Origin: Cohaesibacter sp.
GTDB lineage: Bacteria; Pseudomonadota; Alphaproteobacteria; Rhizobiales; Cohaesibacteraceae
Direction: 5' to 3'
Assembly: GCA_025800105.1 (NCBI GenBank)
Contig: JAOXSG010000310.1
Location: 1-59,799 of the forward strand
DNA: 59,799 bases
The translations under genes were made by a program, and so were the position numbers. This document shows, piece by piece, positions 38,434 to 47,676 of this stretch; the first letter of the stretch is position 1; the number at the start of each line of letters is the position of its first letter. The notes beneath the pieces are model-generated. The model worked only from the letters and a program-made list of their open reading frames with translations, ran no database searches and was not told the origin of the DNA.

Positions 38434-39213
38434 ATGAATGGTCAGGGCAAAATCGCAGATCTTCCACAATCAGTGGAAAGGATGGCCATTCCTCGTCATC
38501 TTGCTGTCATCATGGATGGAAATGGCCGCTGGGCCAAGGCCCGCGGGCTATCACGCACACAAGGGCATCGTCAGGGTGTGTCTGCGGTTCGCGAGATCGT
38601 TAAAAATGCTGCTGACCTTGGCATTGAATATCTAACCCTTTTCAGTTTCAGTTCTGAAAACTGGTCGCGCCCCGAAAGCGAGGTGCGCGATTTGATGGGC
38701 TTGCTCAAATTGTTCATTCGCAATGATTTGGCCAAGTTGAAAAAGCAAAATGTCAAGGTGGTCGTGATTGGCTGCCGCAAGACATTGACACCAGATATCG
38801 CCCAGCTTTTATGCGAGGCAGAAGAAAAAACCATTGATAATAATGGCTTGAAGCTTGTCATTGCCTTTAATTACGGCGCGCGTCAGGAAATTACCCAAGC
38901 GGTTCGCTCACTGGCTGAGCGTGTAGCGCAAGGCAAATTGTCGCCTGAGGCAATTGATGAAGCGGCCATTGCCAATGCGCTTTATTCACGCACCATTCCA
39001 GACCCTGATCTGATTTTGCGCACCTCTGGAGAGCAACGCCTCAGCAATTTCTTGCTATGGCAGGCCGCTTATTCCGAATTTGTGTTTGTTGATTGCTATT
39101 GGCCAGATTTCGGACGGCAGGATCTGGAAGAGGCCTTGATGGAATTTGCCGGTCGGGATCGCCGGTTTGGGGGCGTGGTGTCAAAAACAAATGCAGTAGG
39201 GAGCGCAGGATGA
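38434..39213 (+). CDS. uppS: Undecaprenyl diphosphate synthase
   Basis: This cis-prenyltransferase makes the C55 lipid carrier for peptidoglycan and O-antigen. The 259-residue protein has the catalytic [12 protein letters not shown] motif (about residues 27-38), FSSENWSRP and the C-terminal [15 protein letters not shown] motif. ATG 38434 has only a weak upstream purine stretch; a downstream ATG before [12 protein letters not shown] has no spacing for a ribosome binding site. The stop overlaps cdsA by 4 bp. Confidence 0.95.
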   Translation: MNGQGKIADLPQSVERMAIPRHLAVIMDGNGRWAKARGLSRTQGHRQGVSAVREIVKNAADLGIEYLTLFSFSSENWSRPESEVRDLMGLLKLFIRNDLAKLKKQNVKVVVIGCRKTLTPDIAQLLCEAEEKTIDNNGLKLVIAFNYGARQEITQAVRSLAERVAQGKLSPEAIDEAAIANALYSRTIPDPDLILRTSGEQRLSNFLLWQAAYSEFVFVDCYWPDFGRQDLEEALMEFAGRDRRFGGVVSKTNAVGSAG

Positions 39214-40067
39214 GCGGGCAAGAAAAGCTGGAAGGCACGGCTAAAAAGTCCCTGTGGTCTGATTTGGCCCCGCGCTTTATATCTGCTTTGGTCTTGGCGA
39301 TAGCCGCTTTCGCTGTTACCCATTGGGGCGGCGTGGCTTTTGCGCTGTTTTTTGGTCTTGTTGCGCTTCTTGTTTATCATGAATGGGTTCTGATGGTCGG
39401 AGAGAGCCGAACGGGCCTTCCTGCCCTGATTGGTCATGGATGCATCCTTGCCAGTCTTCTTGCTCTGTTTTTTGGCTTTTGGCAGGCAGCGCTGATTATC
39501 CCTCTGATTGGAAGTGGCTTTTTATGGCTGGCGAGCTGTTCTCATGCGCGGGCGCGCTGGTGCGGCTGGGGACTTTTATATGCCAGCGCTTTTGGACTGG
39601 CGATCTTGTCGCTAAGAGCGGATGAGGCTTATGGTTTTGCAGCAATCATTTTGCTGTTCGCTCTTGTCTGGGGAACAGATGTCGCGGCCTATTTCAGTGG
39701 TCGCCTGATTGGCGGACCAAAATTATGGCCGCGTGTTTCGCCCAAGAAAACATGGTCAGGATCTGTTGGCGGGCTTGTTGTCGGCACGGCGCTGGCTTTG
39801 GGTGCGGCTTCTATTTTTGGCATAGAGGTGAGTGCGAAGCTGACCCTGTTATTGGCTGCCTTGTCCATTTTGTCCCAATTGGGTGATTTGGCGGAATCGC
39901 ATATGAAACGTTTGTTTGATGTGAAGGATTCCAGCAATCTGATACCCGGTCATGGCGGGGTAATGGATCGGGTGGATGGCCTGTTGGTTGCCGTTGTTTT
40001 TGCCGCACTTTTTGGTCTGGCATTTGGAGAAGGGAACGCTTTGGCCAGTGGATTTTTGATCTGGTAG
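39210..40067 (+). CDS. cdsA: Phosphatidate cytidylyltransferase
   Basis: This membrane enzyme makes CDP-diacylglycerol, the branch point of phospholipid synthesis. The 285-residue protein has about eight hydrophobic segments and the family signature: [12 protein letters not shown] followed by [19 protein letters not shown] and [14 protein letters not shown] near the C-terminus. The ATGA overlap with uppS and the GGGAG site fix the start at 39210; longer frames run back into uppS. Confidence 0.95.
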   Translation: MSGQEKLEGTAKKSLWSDLAPRFISALVLAIAAFAVTHWGGVAFALFFGLVALLVYHEWVLMVGESRTGLPALIGHGCILASLLALFFGFWQAALIIPLIGSGFLWLASCSHARARWCGWGLLYASAFGLAILSLRADEAYGFAAIILLFALVWGTDVAAYFSGRLIGGPKLWPRVSPKKTWSGSVGGLVVGTALALGAASIFGIEVSAKLTLLLAALSILSQLGDLAESHMKRLFDVKDSSNLIPGHGGVMDRVDGLLVAVVFAALFGLAFGEGNALASGFLIW

Positions 40068-40100
40068 TGTCTGAGCGTTTCAAAGAAGGACTATTCTTTC

Positions 40101-41288
40101 ATGCAGTCTGCTAAGACAGATCCCAAGATGGTATCCATTTTGGGGGCAACAGGGTCGGTTGGGCAATCCAGTCTGGATATTATTGCGTCAGCCCCAGAGC
40201 GTTATCAGATACATGCTTTGACAGCCCATAGCAATGTCAAGGCTTTGGCACAAGCAGCGCTTGCCCATGACGCAAAATTTGTCGCTATTGGTGATGAAGC
40301 CCTCTATACCCAATTGAAAGACCTCTTATCCGGCCATGCGATTGAACTGGCCGCCGGAGAGCAAGGCTTGCTGGAGGCTGCGTCTCGGCAAACAGATATT
40401 GTGATTGGTGCCATCGTGGGCGCTGCGGGCATTCGCCCTACAATGGCTGCCTTGCAAGCTGGCAATCAGGTTGCCTTGGCTAATAAGGAAGCCCTTGTTT
40501 GTGCAGGCGATGTGATCATGGCAGAAGCAAAGCGGCAGGATTTGCGGATTCTGCCAGTGGATTCTGAGCATAACGCCATTTTTCAGATTTTTGAGGAAGC
40601 CAACATTGATGAGATTGATGAGGTCATCATCACCGCCTCTGGCGGGCCTTTCCGTCAATGGTCACAAGATGCGATTGAAAAGGCAACGGCTGAACAGGCT
40701 TTGAAACATCCCAATTGGGATATGGGTGCAAAGATTACCATCGATTCCGCCTCTATGATGAATAAGGGCCTTGAGGTGATTGAAGCGCACCACCTCTATA
40801 ATATCTCTCAAGACAAATTCAGTGTGGTGGTACATCCTCAGTCTGCCATTCATGGATTGGTCCGCTATAGCGACGGATCCCTTTTGGCCCATATGGGCGC
40901 GCCTGATATGCGCATACCGATTGCGCATTGTCTTGCCTGGCCAGAGCGCGCCAGTGCACCCACCAAAAAGCTGGATTTGGTGACATTGGGGCAGATGACA
41001 TTCGAAGCGCCGGATTTGGTCCGCTTCCCATGCTTACGCCTTGCTTTGGAGGCTATGAAGCATGGCGGCAATCTACCCAACATTATGAATGCTGCCAATG
41101 AGGTGGCCGTTGCTGCTTTTCTGGCTGGTAACATCACATTTGGCGGGATAGCCCGGCTGGTGGAAGCGGTCATGGACAAGATGGCAGAGCAGGGGCGTTT
41201 GCCTGTTTCTGATCTGGATCTGGTTTTGGAAGTTGATAAAGAGGCACGGGGCTATGCGCGCGATCATTTGCCCCATTTGCGTCACTGA
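40101..41288 (+). CDS. dxr: 1-deoxy-D-xylulose 5-phosphate reductoisomerase
   Basis: This enzyme forms MEP, the committed step of the non-mevalonate isoprenoid route that feeds undecaprenyl phosphate synthesis by UppS. The 395-residue protein has NADPH motif GATGSVGQS (15-23), the metal/substrate motif VDSEHNAIFQ, TASGGPFRQW and EVIEAHHLYN. AAGAAGGA lies 10 bp before ATG 40101. Downstream, 127 bp separate it from rseP. Confidence 0.97.
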   Translation: MQSAKTDPKMVSILGATGSVGQSSLDIIASAPERYQIHALTAHSNVKALAQAALAHDAKFVAIGDEALYTQLKDLLSGHAIELAAGEQGLLEAASRQTDIVIGAIVGAAGIRPTMAALQAGNQVALANKEALVCAGDVIMAEAKRQDLRILPVDSEHNAIFQIFEEANIDEIDEVIITASGGPFRQWSQDAIEKATAEQALKHPNWDMGAKITIDSASMMNKGLEVIEAHHLYNISQDKFSVVVHPQSAIHGLVRYSDGSLLAHMGAPDMRIPIAHCLAWPERASAPTKKLDLVTLGQMTFEAPDLVRFPCLRLALEAMKHGGNLPNIMNAANEVAVAAFLAGNITFGGIARLVEAVMDKMAEQGRLPVSDLDLVLEVDKEARGYARDHLPHLRH

Positions 41289-41415
41289 ACCGGGAAATTG
41301 GGGTCTGACAAGTCTGTGATCGTCATGATTTGACGGTTGAATTTCTTATTTTCACCCAATTTACACCTTCTTTATAGACTGTGCGCTAGAGTATGCCCAA
41401 TTATGGAGTTTGGGA

Positions 41416-42564
41416 ATGGAATTTCTACAAGGCCTGTTTTCTGCGGGGGGTGGTTTGTTTGGCTATCTCATCCCGGCTTTGTTTGTTTTGACAATCGTTG
41501 TCTTTTTTCATGAGCTGGGCCACTTTTTGGTAGGGCGCTGGTGCGGTGTCACCATCAAGGCTTTCTCTGTCGGTTTTGGGCCGGAACTGTTTGGTTTTTA
41601 TGACAAACATGGCACGCGCTGGAAGTTTAGCGCCATTCCGCTTGGGGGCTATGTCAAGTTTCTGGGCGATGAAAATGCCGCAAGCGTGCCGGATCAAAAT
41701 GCCATTGCCCAAATGAGCGATGAAGACCGCGCCGGGGCTTTGCATACCAAGCCGTTATGGGCGCGCGCAGCTATTGTTGCAGCTGGTCCAATGGCCAATT
41801 TCTTGCTCTCAATCGTTATTTTTGCCGGGCTTTTGATGGTCTATGGCAAGGCCGTTACGCCTGCTCGTGTGGACAGTGTTGTGCCCAATAGCGCAGCAGA
41901 AGCAGCCGGTTTTGAAGTGGGCGATATCATGATTGAGATTGATGGCAGCCCCATCGTCTCCTTCTCCGATATTCAGCGCGTTGTGGCGTTAAGCTCTGAA
42001 AGCACTCTGAATATTACCGTTGAGCGGGCAGGTGAGCTGGTTACATTGGCCACCACACCACGCCGTCAGGAAATTACGGATCAGTTTGGAAACAAACAGA
42101 AAATTGGTGTTTTGGGAATCCGCCATGAAGCGCGGCCAGAAGATGTCCGCCGGGTGACCTATGGGCCGGTTGATGCACTGGCCGGTGGGGTGAGCGAGAC
42201 CTATTTCATCATTGAGCGAACGCTCGGTTATATCGGGCGCATCTTCATTGGCAAGGAAGATGCCGATCAATTGGGTGGGCCTATTCGTGTGGCACAAGTC
42301 TCAGGACAGGTGGCAACTTTGGGCTTGGCAGCTTTGGTCAATCTGGCCGGTATGCTGTCTGTCAGTATCGGATTGATCAATCTGTTTCCGGTGCCGATGC
42401 TGGATGGGGGGCATTTGATGTTCTTTGCCATTGAGGCAATTCGCGGCAAGCCCTTGTCAGAGAAAAATCAGGAATTGGGCTTTAAAATCGGTCTGGCTCT
42501 GGTGCTCAGTCTGATGGTCTTTGCCACCTTTAATGACATTTCCTATGTCTTTTTCAGCGGGTGA
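41416..42564 (+). CDS. rseP: Site-2 intramembrane zinc protease RseP
   Basis: This protease cleaves anti-sigma factors and remnant signal peptides within the inner membrane. The 382-residue protein has the HELGH zinc motif (residues 32-36), one clear PDZ domain (about 120-200), and the second metal site NLFPVPMLDGGHLM. ATG 41416 follows GGAG at 7 bp; an in-frame TTG at 41410 is less likely. Its position before bamA is conserved and links stress signalling to outer-membrane assembly. Confidence 0.95.
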   Translation: MEFLQGLFSAGGGLFGYLIPALFVLTIVVFFHELGHFLVGRWCGVTIKAFSVGFGPELFGFYDKHGTRWKFSAIPLGGYVKFLGDENAASVPDQNAIAQMSDEDRAGALHTKPLWARAAIVAAGPMANFLLSIVIFAGLLMVYGKAVTPARVDSVVPNSAAEAAGFEVGDIMIEIDGSPIVSFSDIQRVVALSSESTLNITVERAGELVTLATTPRRQEITDQFGNKQKIGVLGIRHEARPEDVRRVTYGPVDALAGGVSETYFIIERTLGYIGRIFIGKEDADQLGGPIRVAQVSGQVATLGLAALVNLAGMLSVSIGLINLFPVPMLDGGHLMFFAIEAIRGKPLSEKNQELGFKIGLALVLSLMVFATFNDISYVFFSG

Positions 42565-42764
42565 GGATTGTGACTTGATAGAGGAAATTGGTGTCTATTT
42601 GTGTCCTAATAGCCACTAAAGGGCCAGAAACCTGCCCATAATCGTCATAAGGGGTTGAACCATTTTCATTTCCCGGTAAAACCCTTGTAGAGAAAAAGAA
42701 TCTATATTCGCAGGATCTTTGTGTTCTGATCGGATTTATACCACCAAAAAGAGTGTTCGGGCTG

Positions 42765-45092
42765 ATGAAAAATTTAAAGACCATCGCTTGGGGAGCCGCT
42801 GTTGCCACTGTCATGACTGCTGTTATGCCCTTGGCTCCAGTTGATATTTTAGCGGCCAACCCGGCATTTGCTCAAACAGTGAACCGCATCGTGGTTCGCG
42901 GAAATGAGCGAGTAGCCGCCGATACCATCGAATCTTATGTTGCTGTGAAGCCCGGCCAGCGGGCTTCTGCTTTCGCAATTGATGAATCGCTGAAAAATCT
43001 TTATCAGACGGGCCTCTTCAAAGATGTGTCGATCAAGCGCTCCGGCTCCAGCCTTGTGGTGGAAGTCGTCGAGAATGCTGTGATCAATCGCATTGCCTTT
43101 GAAGGAAATAAACGCCTTAAGGATGAGATGCTGCAAAATATTGTAACATCAAAAAGCCGTGGCATTCTTTCTGAGAGCCGTGTTCAGACAGATATTCAGC
43201 GCGTTCTGGAAGCCTATCGTCGTGTTGGTCGTTTTGGTGCCGTGGTGGAGCCCAAAATTATCGATCTGGGCCGCAATCGTGCTGATCTTGTCTTTGAGAT
43301 TAGCGAAGGCGGCAAAACCGCTGTATCGCGTATTTCTATCATTGGAAACCAGAAATTCAGCGATGGCCGGTTGCGCAAGGTTATGACAACCAAGGAAACC
43401 GGCTGGTTGAGCTTCCTGTCTTCCAAAGACGTTTATGATTCTGATCGTCTTGCCGCGGATGAAGAGCGCCTGCGCAAATTCTATCTCAACGAAGGCTATG
43501 CCGATTTCCGCGTTGTCTCTGCTGTGGCCGATCTGGACCGCGAGCGCAATGTATTCTTCGTCACCATCACAGTGGATGAAGGCGAACGCTACAATGTTGG
43601 CGAAGTTGAGGTTGACAGCGCTATCCCAGATGTGGATGCGGAAGCTCTGCGCGCGCTTGTCCGTCTCGATAGTGGCGATGTTTACAGCGCCGAAGAGGTG
43701 GAAAAGAGCCTTGAGGACATCACAATCGAGATTGCAAAATCCGGTTATGCCTTTGCGCGTGTTTCTCCTCGTGGTGATCGTGATTATGAAAACAAGACCA
43801 TCAATCTGGTATTTCAGGTTGATGAAGGCGCACGGGCTTATATTGAGCGCATCAATATTCGCGGCAATGACCGGACCCGTGACTATGTGATCCGTCGTGA
43901 ATTTGATATGGCCGAAGGTGATGCTTTCAACCGTGTTCTGATGGATCGCGCCAAGCGTCGTTTGAATGCCCTAGGTTTCTTCAAAACCGTCAATATTACC
44001 ACGCAGCCCGGCTCAACCCCGGATCGTGTTGTGCTCAATGTTGAAGTGGAAGAAAAAGGCACAGGCGCTGTTGCTGTTGGTGGCGGTTATTCGACCACAG
44101 ATGGCTTCATTGCCGATATCTCGCTGACAGAAAGCAACTTTATGGGCCGTGGGCAATATCTCAAGATTGCCGGTGCTGCGGGTAGCAGCAAACGCTCCTA
44201 TGAATTTTCTTTCACCGAGCCATATTTCCTTGGTCGTCGCATGTCTGCCGGCTTTGATGTCTATAAGAAAGACCTCAAGGACAATGACAGCAGCCGTGAA
44301 TATGATTCCCGTAGCTTTGGCGGTAAAATCCGGTTTGGTCTGCCGATCACCAATGATCTGAGCTTTAATCCGTTTTATGCTGTTGAGCAGAAACAGATTT
44401 CCAATTATGAGCTTTACGGCAAATCCAATGCCTCACAGGCGATTACACAGGCTGTCGATGAAGGCAAAACTCTGAAATCATCTGTTGGCTACACTCTTGT
44501 CTATAACACCATTGACAATATGAGTGACCCAAGTGATGGCTTTTTCGTCAAATTCGGTCAGGAATTTGCAGGTCTTGGTGGCGATGTGAAATTCATCAAG
44601 TCCAGCTTGGATGCACGCTATTATCGTGAGATTTATCCTGCTTGGGGCTTGGTTGGTATCCTGAAAGTTGGTGCCGGTCATATTCAGGGCTTCTCTGGCG
44701 ATAATGTTCGCTTGCTGGACTCCTTCTTTAAAGGCGGCGAGACCATTCGTGGCTTTGATTCCGGTGGCTATGGTCCACGCGATAAGACATCAGGCGATTC
44801 TTTGGGCGGCAAGACCTTCTTCAATGTCACTGCCGAAGCACAATTCCCTATTCCTGGCTTGGATGAATTGGGCTTTAAAGGCGCGGTCTTTGCAGATGCC
44901 GGTACTCTGTTCGATTCAGATGCGGTCAAAGGAACATTCCATAATTCCAAGAAAGTCCGCTCTTCTGTTGGGGCTGGTGTGATCTGGAGCAGCCCGTTTG
45001 GTCTGATCCGTGCCGACTATGCTTATGCTCTTAGCAAAGACGAGAATGATAAAACCCAAGCATTCCGCTTTGGTGCTGCATCTCAATTCTAA
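42765..45092 (+). CDS. bamA: Outer membrane protein assembly factor BamA
   Basis: BamA inserts beta-barrel proteins into the outer membrane. The 775-residue protein has a signal peptide (cleavage likely after NPAFA, residue 36), five POTRA domains (about residues 38-430) and a C-terminal 16-strand barrel that ends in Phe. The barrel lid motif IRGFDSGGYGPRD, with the VRGF-type arginine, is present. The start is either ATG 42765 or GTG 42753; I chose ATG because the signal peptide then begins MKNLK. A strong terminator follows at once. Confidence 0.95.
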   Translation: MKNLKTIAWGAAVATVMTAVMPLAPVDILAANPAFAQTVNRIVVRGNERVAADTIESYVAVKPGQRASAFAIDESLKNLYQTGLFKDVSIKRSGSSLVVEVVENAVINRIAFEGNKRLKDEMLQNIVTSKSRGILSESRVQTDIQRVLEAYRRVGRFGAVVEPKIIDLGRNRADLVFEISEGGKTAVSRISIIGNQKFSDGRLRKVMTTKETGWLSFLSSKDVYDSDRLAADEERLRKFYLNEGYADFRVVSAVADLDRERNVFFVTITVDEGERYNVGEVEVDSAIPDVDAEALRALVRLDSGDVYSAEEVEKSLEDITIEIAKSGYAFARVSPRGDRDYENKTINLVFQVDEGARAYIERINIRGNDRTRDYVIRREFDMAEGDAFNRVLMDRAKRRLNALGFFKTVNITTQPGSTPDRVVLNVEVEEKGTGAVAVGGGYSTTDGFIADISLTESNFMGRGQYLKIAGAAGSSKRSYEFSFTEPYFLGRRMSAGFDVYKKDLKDNDSSREYDSRSFGGKIRFGLPITNDLSFNPFYAVEQKQISNYELYGKSNASQAITQAVDEGKTLKSSVGYTLVYNTIDNMSDPSDGFFVKFGQEFAGLGGDVKFIKSSLDARYYREIYPAWGLVGILKVGAGHIQGFSGDNVRLLDSFFKGGETIRGFDSGGYGPRDKTSGDSLGGKTFFNVTAEAQFPIPGLDELGFKGAVFADAGTLFDSDAVKGTFHNSKKVRSSVGAGVIWSSPFGLIRADYAYALSKDENDKTQAFRFGAASQF

Positions 45093-45116
45093 TCTTTGCT
45101 TGAACCAAAAATTCAG

Positions 45117-45148
45117 AGCCGCTGCTCATTCGGGCGGCGGCTTTTTTT
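45117..45148 (+). terminator. Intrinsic terminator between bamA and lpxD
   Basis: AGCCGCTGC (45117-45125) pairs with GCGGCGGCT (45134-45142) with one G-T pair, followed by seven T residues. The lpxD ribosome binding site begins four bases later. The lpx genes must be reached by read-through or by a promoter inside bamA. Confidence 0.85.
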
Positions 45149-45160
45149 ATGAAGGATGCC

Positions 45161-46198
45161 ATGACAGAGCCTCATTTCTTCGAAAAAACCGCGCCGATTT
45201 TATTGTCTGAAATTGTTGAAACACTGGGTGCCCATTGTGCAGAAGGCGCTGTCAATGACCAGATGATTTCGGACATTGCGCCAATCTCAGAGGCCCAAAG
45301 CGGACAGATCACATTTTTGGACAATCCGAAATATGTGGCGGATCTGGCTCAAACTGGTGCAACGGCTGTTTTGTGCTCCAAGCGCTATGTCGCCAAGGTG
45401 CCAGAGGGTGTGATTGCTTTGGAAGTGAAAAACCCCTATCAGGCTTTCGCCCAGCTCTCCAGCCTCTTCTATCCGCAAGCCATGGCACCGCTTCCCTTCT
45501 TTGGGGACGAGGGAGGCATTTCGCAGGCCGCCCATATCCATCCAACCGCGCGCATTGAAGAGGGTGTCACCATTGAGCCCGGCGCCAGCATCGGGGCAGG
45601 CGCTGAAATTGGATCGGGCAGTATCATTGGCGTCAATGCCGTGATTGGGCAGGGCGTGCGGGTTGGTCGTTCTTGCCATATTGGGGCCAATGTCGTCTTG
45701 CAGCACAGTCTGGTTGGTGATCATGTGATCCTGCATCCCGGTGTCTGTTCTGGGCAAGACGGGTTTGGATTTGCCATGAGCCCGATGGGACATAGCAAGG
45801 TTCCACAAATTGGCCGGGTAATCATTCAGGATCATGTCGAAATTGGTGCCAACACCACCATTGATCGTGGGGCCAATAAGGATACTGTGATTGGGGAAGG
45901 AACCAAGATTGATAATCAGGTACAGATTGGCCACAATGTAGAAATTGGCCGCCACTGCGTGATTGTTTCTCAGGTTGGGATTTCCGGCTCGTCTGTGTTG
46001 GAAGATTTTGTGGCCATTGGTGGCCAGTCCGGTGTTGCAGGGCATATTCGCATTGGCATGGGCGCGCAGATTGCAGCGGTGTCTGTTGCCAAGGATGATT
46101 TGCCAGCCGGTGGCCGTTATGGTGGGGTGCCTGCCAAGCCGGTGCGCCAATGGTTCCGGGAAATGGCAGCGCTGAAAAAGCTGACCGAAAAAGACTGA
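45161..46198 (+). CDS. lpxD: UDP-3-O-acylglucosamine N-acyltransferase
   Basis: LpxD adds the second acyl chain in lipid A synthesis. The 345-residue protein has an N-terminal uridine-binding domain and a left-handed beta-helix of hexapeptide repeats (about residues 105-310) with the catalytic histidine region HPGVCSGQDGFGF. I chose ATG 45161, which has AAGGA at 45152-45156; ATG 45149 touches the T run of the terminator and has no ribosome binding site. It is the first gene of lpxD-fabZ-lpxA-lpxI-lpxB. Confidence 0.95.
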   Translation: MTEPHFFEKTAPILLSEIVETLGAHCAEGAVNDQMISDIAPISEAQSGQITFLDNPKYVADLAQTGATAVLCSKRYVAKVPEGVIALEVKNPYQAFAQLSSLFYPQAMAPLPFFGDEGGISQAAHIHPTARIEEGVTIEPGASIGAGAEIGSGSIIGVNAVIGQGVRVGRSCHIGANVVLQHSLVGDHVILHPGVCSGQDGFGFAMSPMGHSKVPQIGRVIIQDHVEIGANTTIDRGANKDTVIGEGTKIDNQVQIGHNVEIGRHCVIVSQVGISGSSVLEDFVAIGGQSGVAGHIRIGMGAQIAAVSVAKDDLPAGGRYGGVPAKPVRQWFREMAALKKLTEKD

Positions 46199-46243
46199 TA
46201 GGGATTTGCCAATTTGATTTGGCCAACAACAAGGTAAAGAAGT

Positions 46244-46711
46244 ATGAGCGAAAAGGCGAGCCTTGATAGTGCTGACATCATGCGAGTGATGGAGCTTTTG
46301 CCCCACCGCTACCCATTGTTGATGATTGACAGGATCATCGAAATGGATGGAGATGAATCATGCATCGGCATTAAAAATGTCACCATCAATGAACCACATT
46401 TTACCGGCCATTTCCCACAGCAGCCTGTCATGCCCGGTGTGCTGATCATCGAGGCAATGGCCCAGACAGCAGGTGCTTTGTGCGTCAATAGCCGCAAAGA
46501 GCTGGGGCAGCCAAAAGTGGTGTATTTCATGACCATTGATCGCGCAAAATTCCGCAAACCTGTTGTGCCTGGCGATGTGGTGCATATTCACGTCAAGAAA
46601 GTCAAAAACCGCGCCAATATCTGGAAATTTGCCTGTGAAGCAAAAGTGGATGGCGCGAAAGTGGCAGAGGCTGAAGTCAGCGCCATGTTGATTGGGGAAG
46701 ATCAGGAATAA
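46244..46711 (+). CDS. fabZ: 3-hydroxyacyl-[acyl-carrier-protein] dehydratase FabZ
   Basis: FabZ dehydrates 3-hydroxyacyl-ACP in fatty acid elongation and competes with LpxA/LpxD for hydroxyacyl-ACP. The 155-residue hot-dog-fold protein has [13 protein letters not shown], the catalytic histidine in [15 protein letters not shown] and the acidic residue in LIIEAMAQ. Its stop overlaps the lpxA start by one base (TAATG). Confidence 0.97.
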   Translation: MSEKASLDSADIMRVMELLPHRYPLLMIDRIIEMDGDESCIGIKNVTINEPHFTGHFPQQPVMPGVLIIEAMAQTAGALCVNSRKELGQPKVVYFMTIDRAKFRKPVVPGDVVHIHVKKVKNRANIWKFACEAKVDGAKVAEAEVSAMLIGEDQE

Positions 46712-47508
46712 TGGCGATCATTCATCCCACAGCTATTGTAGCAGATGGGGCTCAATTGGCGGATGATGTCGAAATTGGGCCTTATTCCATTATCGGTGCA
46801 AATGTCTCTATTGCTGAAGGGGGAAAGATCCATTCGCATGTCGTGGTTGATGGTAATACCCGTATTGGCAAGAATGTCGAGATTTTCCCTTTTGCGGCTG
46901 TCGGTTTGGTGCCGCAGGATCTGAAATTTGACGGAGAAGATGTCGGAACCGAGATTGGCGACAATTGCAACATTCGCGAATATGTCACCATCAATCCCGG
47001 CACCAAGGGCGGCGGCTCTATCACCCGTATTGGCAATCATGTTCATATGATGGTTGGTGCGCATATTGCCCATGATTGTGTGGTTGGCGATCATGTGATT
47101 CTGGTCAATCATGCTACATTGGCGGGGCATTGCGTGATTGGCGAACATGCCATCATTGCCGGTATGTCGGCTGTTATCCAATTTGCCCGTGTTGGCGAAC
47201 ATGCCTTTGTTGGCGGTATGTCCGGCATTGAAAATGATGTCATCCCATTTGGCTCAGCCCTTGGCAATCGCGCCCATCTGGGCGGGCTGAATATTGTTGG
47301 CCTCAAGCGCCGTGGCTTCAGCAGGGATCAAATCCACAATCTTCGTCGTGCTTACCGGATGCTCTTTTCCGATGAAGGCACAATGGCCGAACGCGTGGAT
47401 GATGTCGCCGATATGTTTGCCGATGATGAGAATGTGATGAAAATCGTCAATTTCATACGGGCAGATACCAAAAAAGCGCTATGCACACCGCGCAGCAATA
47501 AGGACTAG
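46711..47508 (+). CDS. lpxA: UDP-N-acetylglucosamine O-acyltransferase
   Basis: LpxA performs the first step of lipid A synthesis. The 265-residue protein starts with IHPTAIVADGAQL and continues as a hexapeptide beta-helix with the catalytic histidine region HVHMMVGAHIAHDC, then a helical C-terminus. It overlaps fabZ by 1 bp. A 157-bp gap with a short ORF follows before lpxI. Confidence 0.97.
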   Translation: MAIIHPTAIVADGAQLADDVEIGPYSIIGANVSIAEGGKIHSHVVVDGNTRIGKNVEIFPFAAVGLVPQDLKFDGEDVGTEIGDNCNIREYVTINPGTKGGGSITRIGNHVHMMVGAHIAHDCVVGDHVILVNHATLAGHCVIGEHAIIAGMSAVIQFARVGEHAFVGGMSGIENDVIPFGSALGNRAHLGGLNIVGLKRRGFSRDQIHNLRRAYRMLFSDEGTMAERVDDVADMFADDENVMKIVNFIRADTKKALCTPRSNKD

Positions 47509-47580
47509 GCTCAGGACCCGTTCATTTTGCCCATTCTGCGAGAGCAGTTTTGCGCAAGGACAAGGAGGAAAATCGCGACA

Positions 47581-47676
47581 ATGTGGTTCATTTTCAAGAT
47601 TTTTCGACGCAGTCCATTGCGCAAAAATGCCTCGCCCTTCAAGACAAACAGAATAGGCGAAATGAATGAGTTCTGA
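47581..47676 (+). CDS. Short basic ORF overlapping the lpxI start, possible leader peptide
   Basis: A 31-codon ORF starts MWFIFKIFRRSPLRKN and ends GEMNEF. A full AAGGAGG Shine-Dalgarno sequence is at 47562-47568, though 12 bp from the ATG, which is longer than ideal. Its stop codon (47674-47676) lies just past the lpxI ATG (47666), in another frame. This layout would couple lpxI translation to reading of the short ORF. No family is recognised; it may equally be chance. Confidence 0.4.
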   Translation: MWFIFKIFRRSPLRKNASPFKTNRIGEMNEF

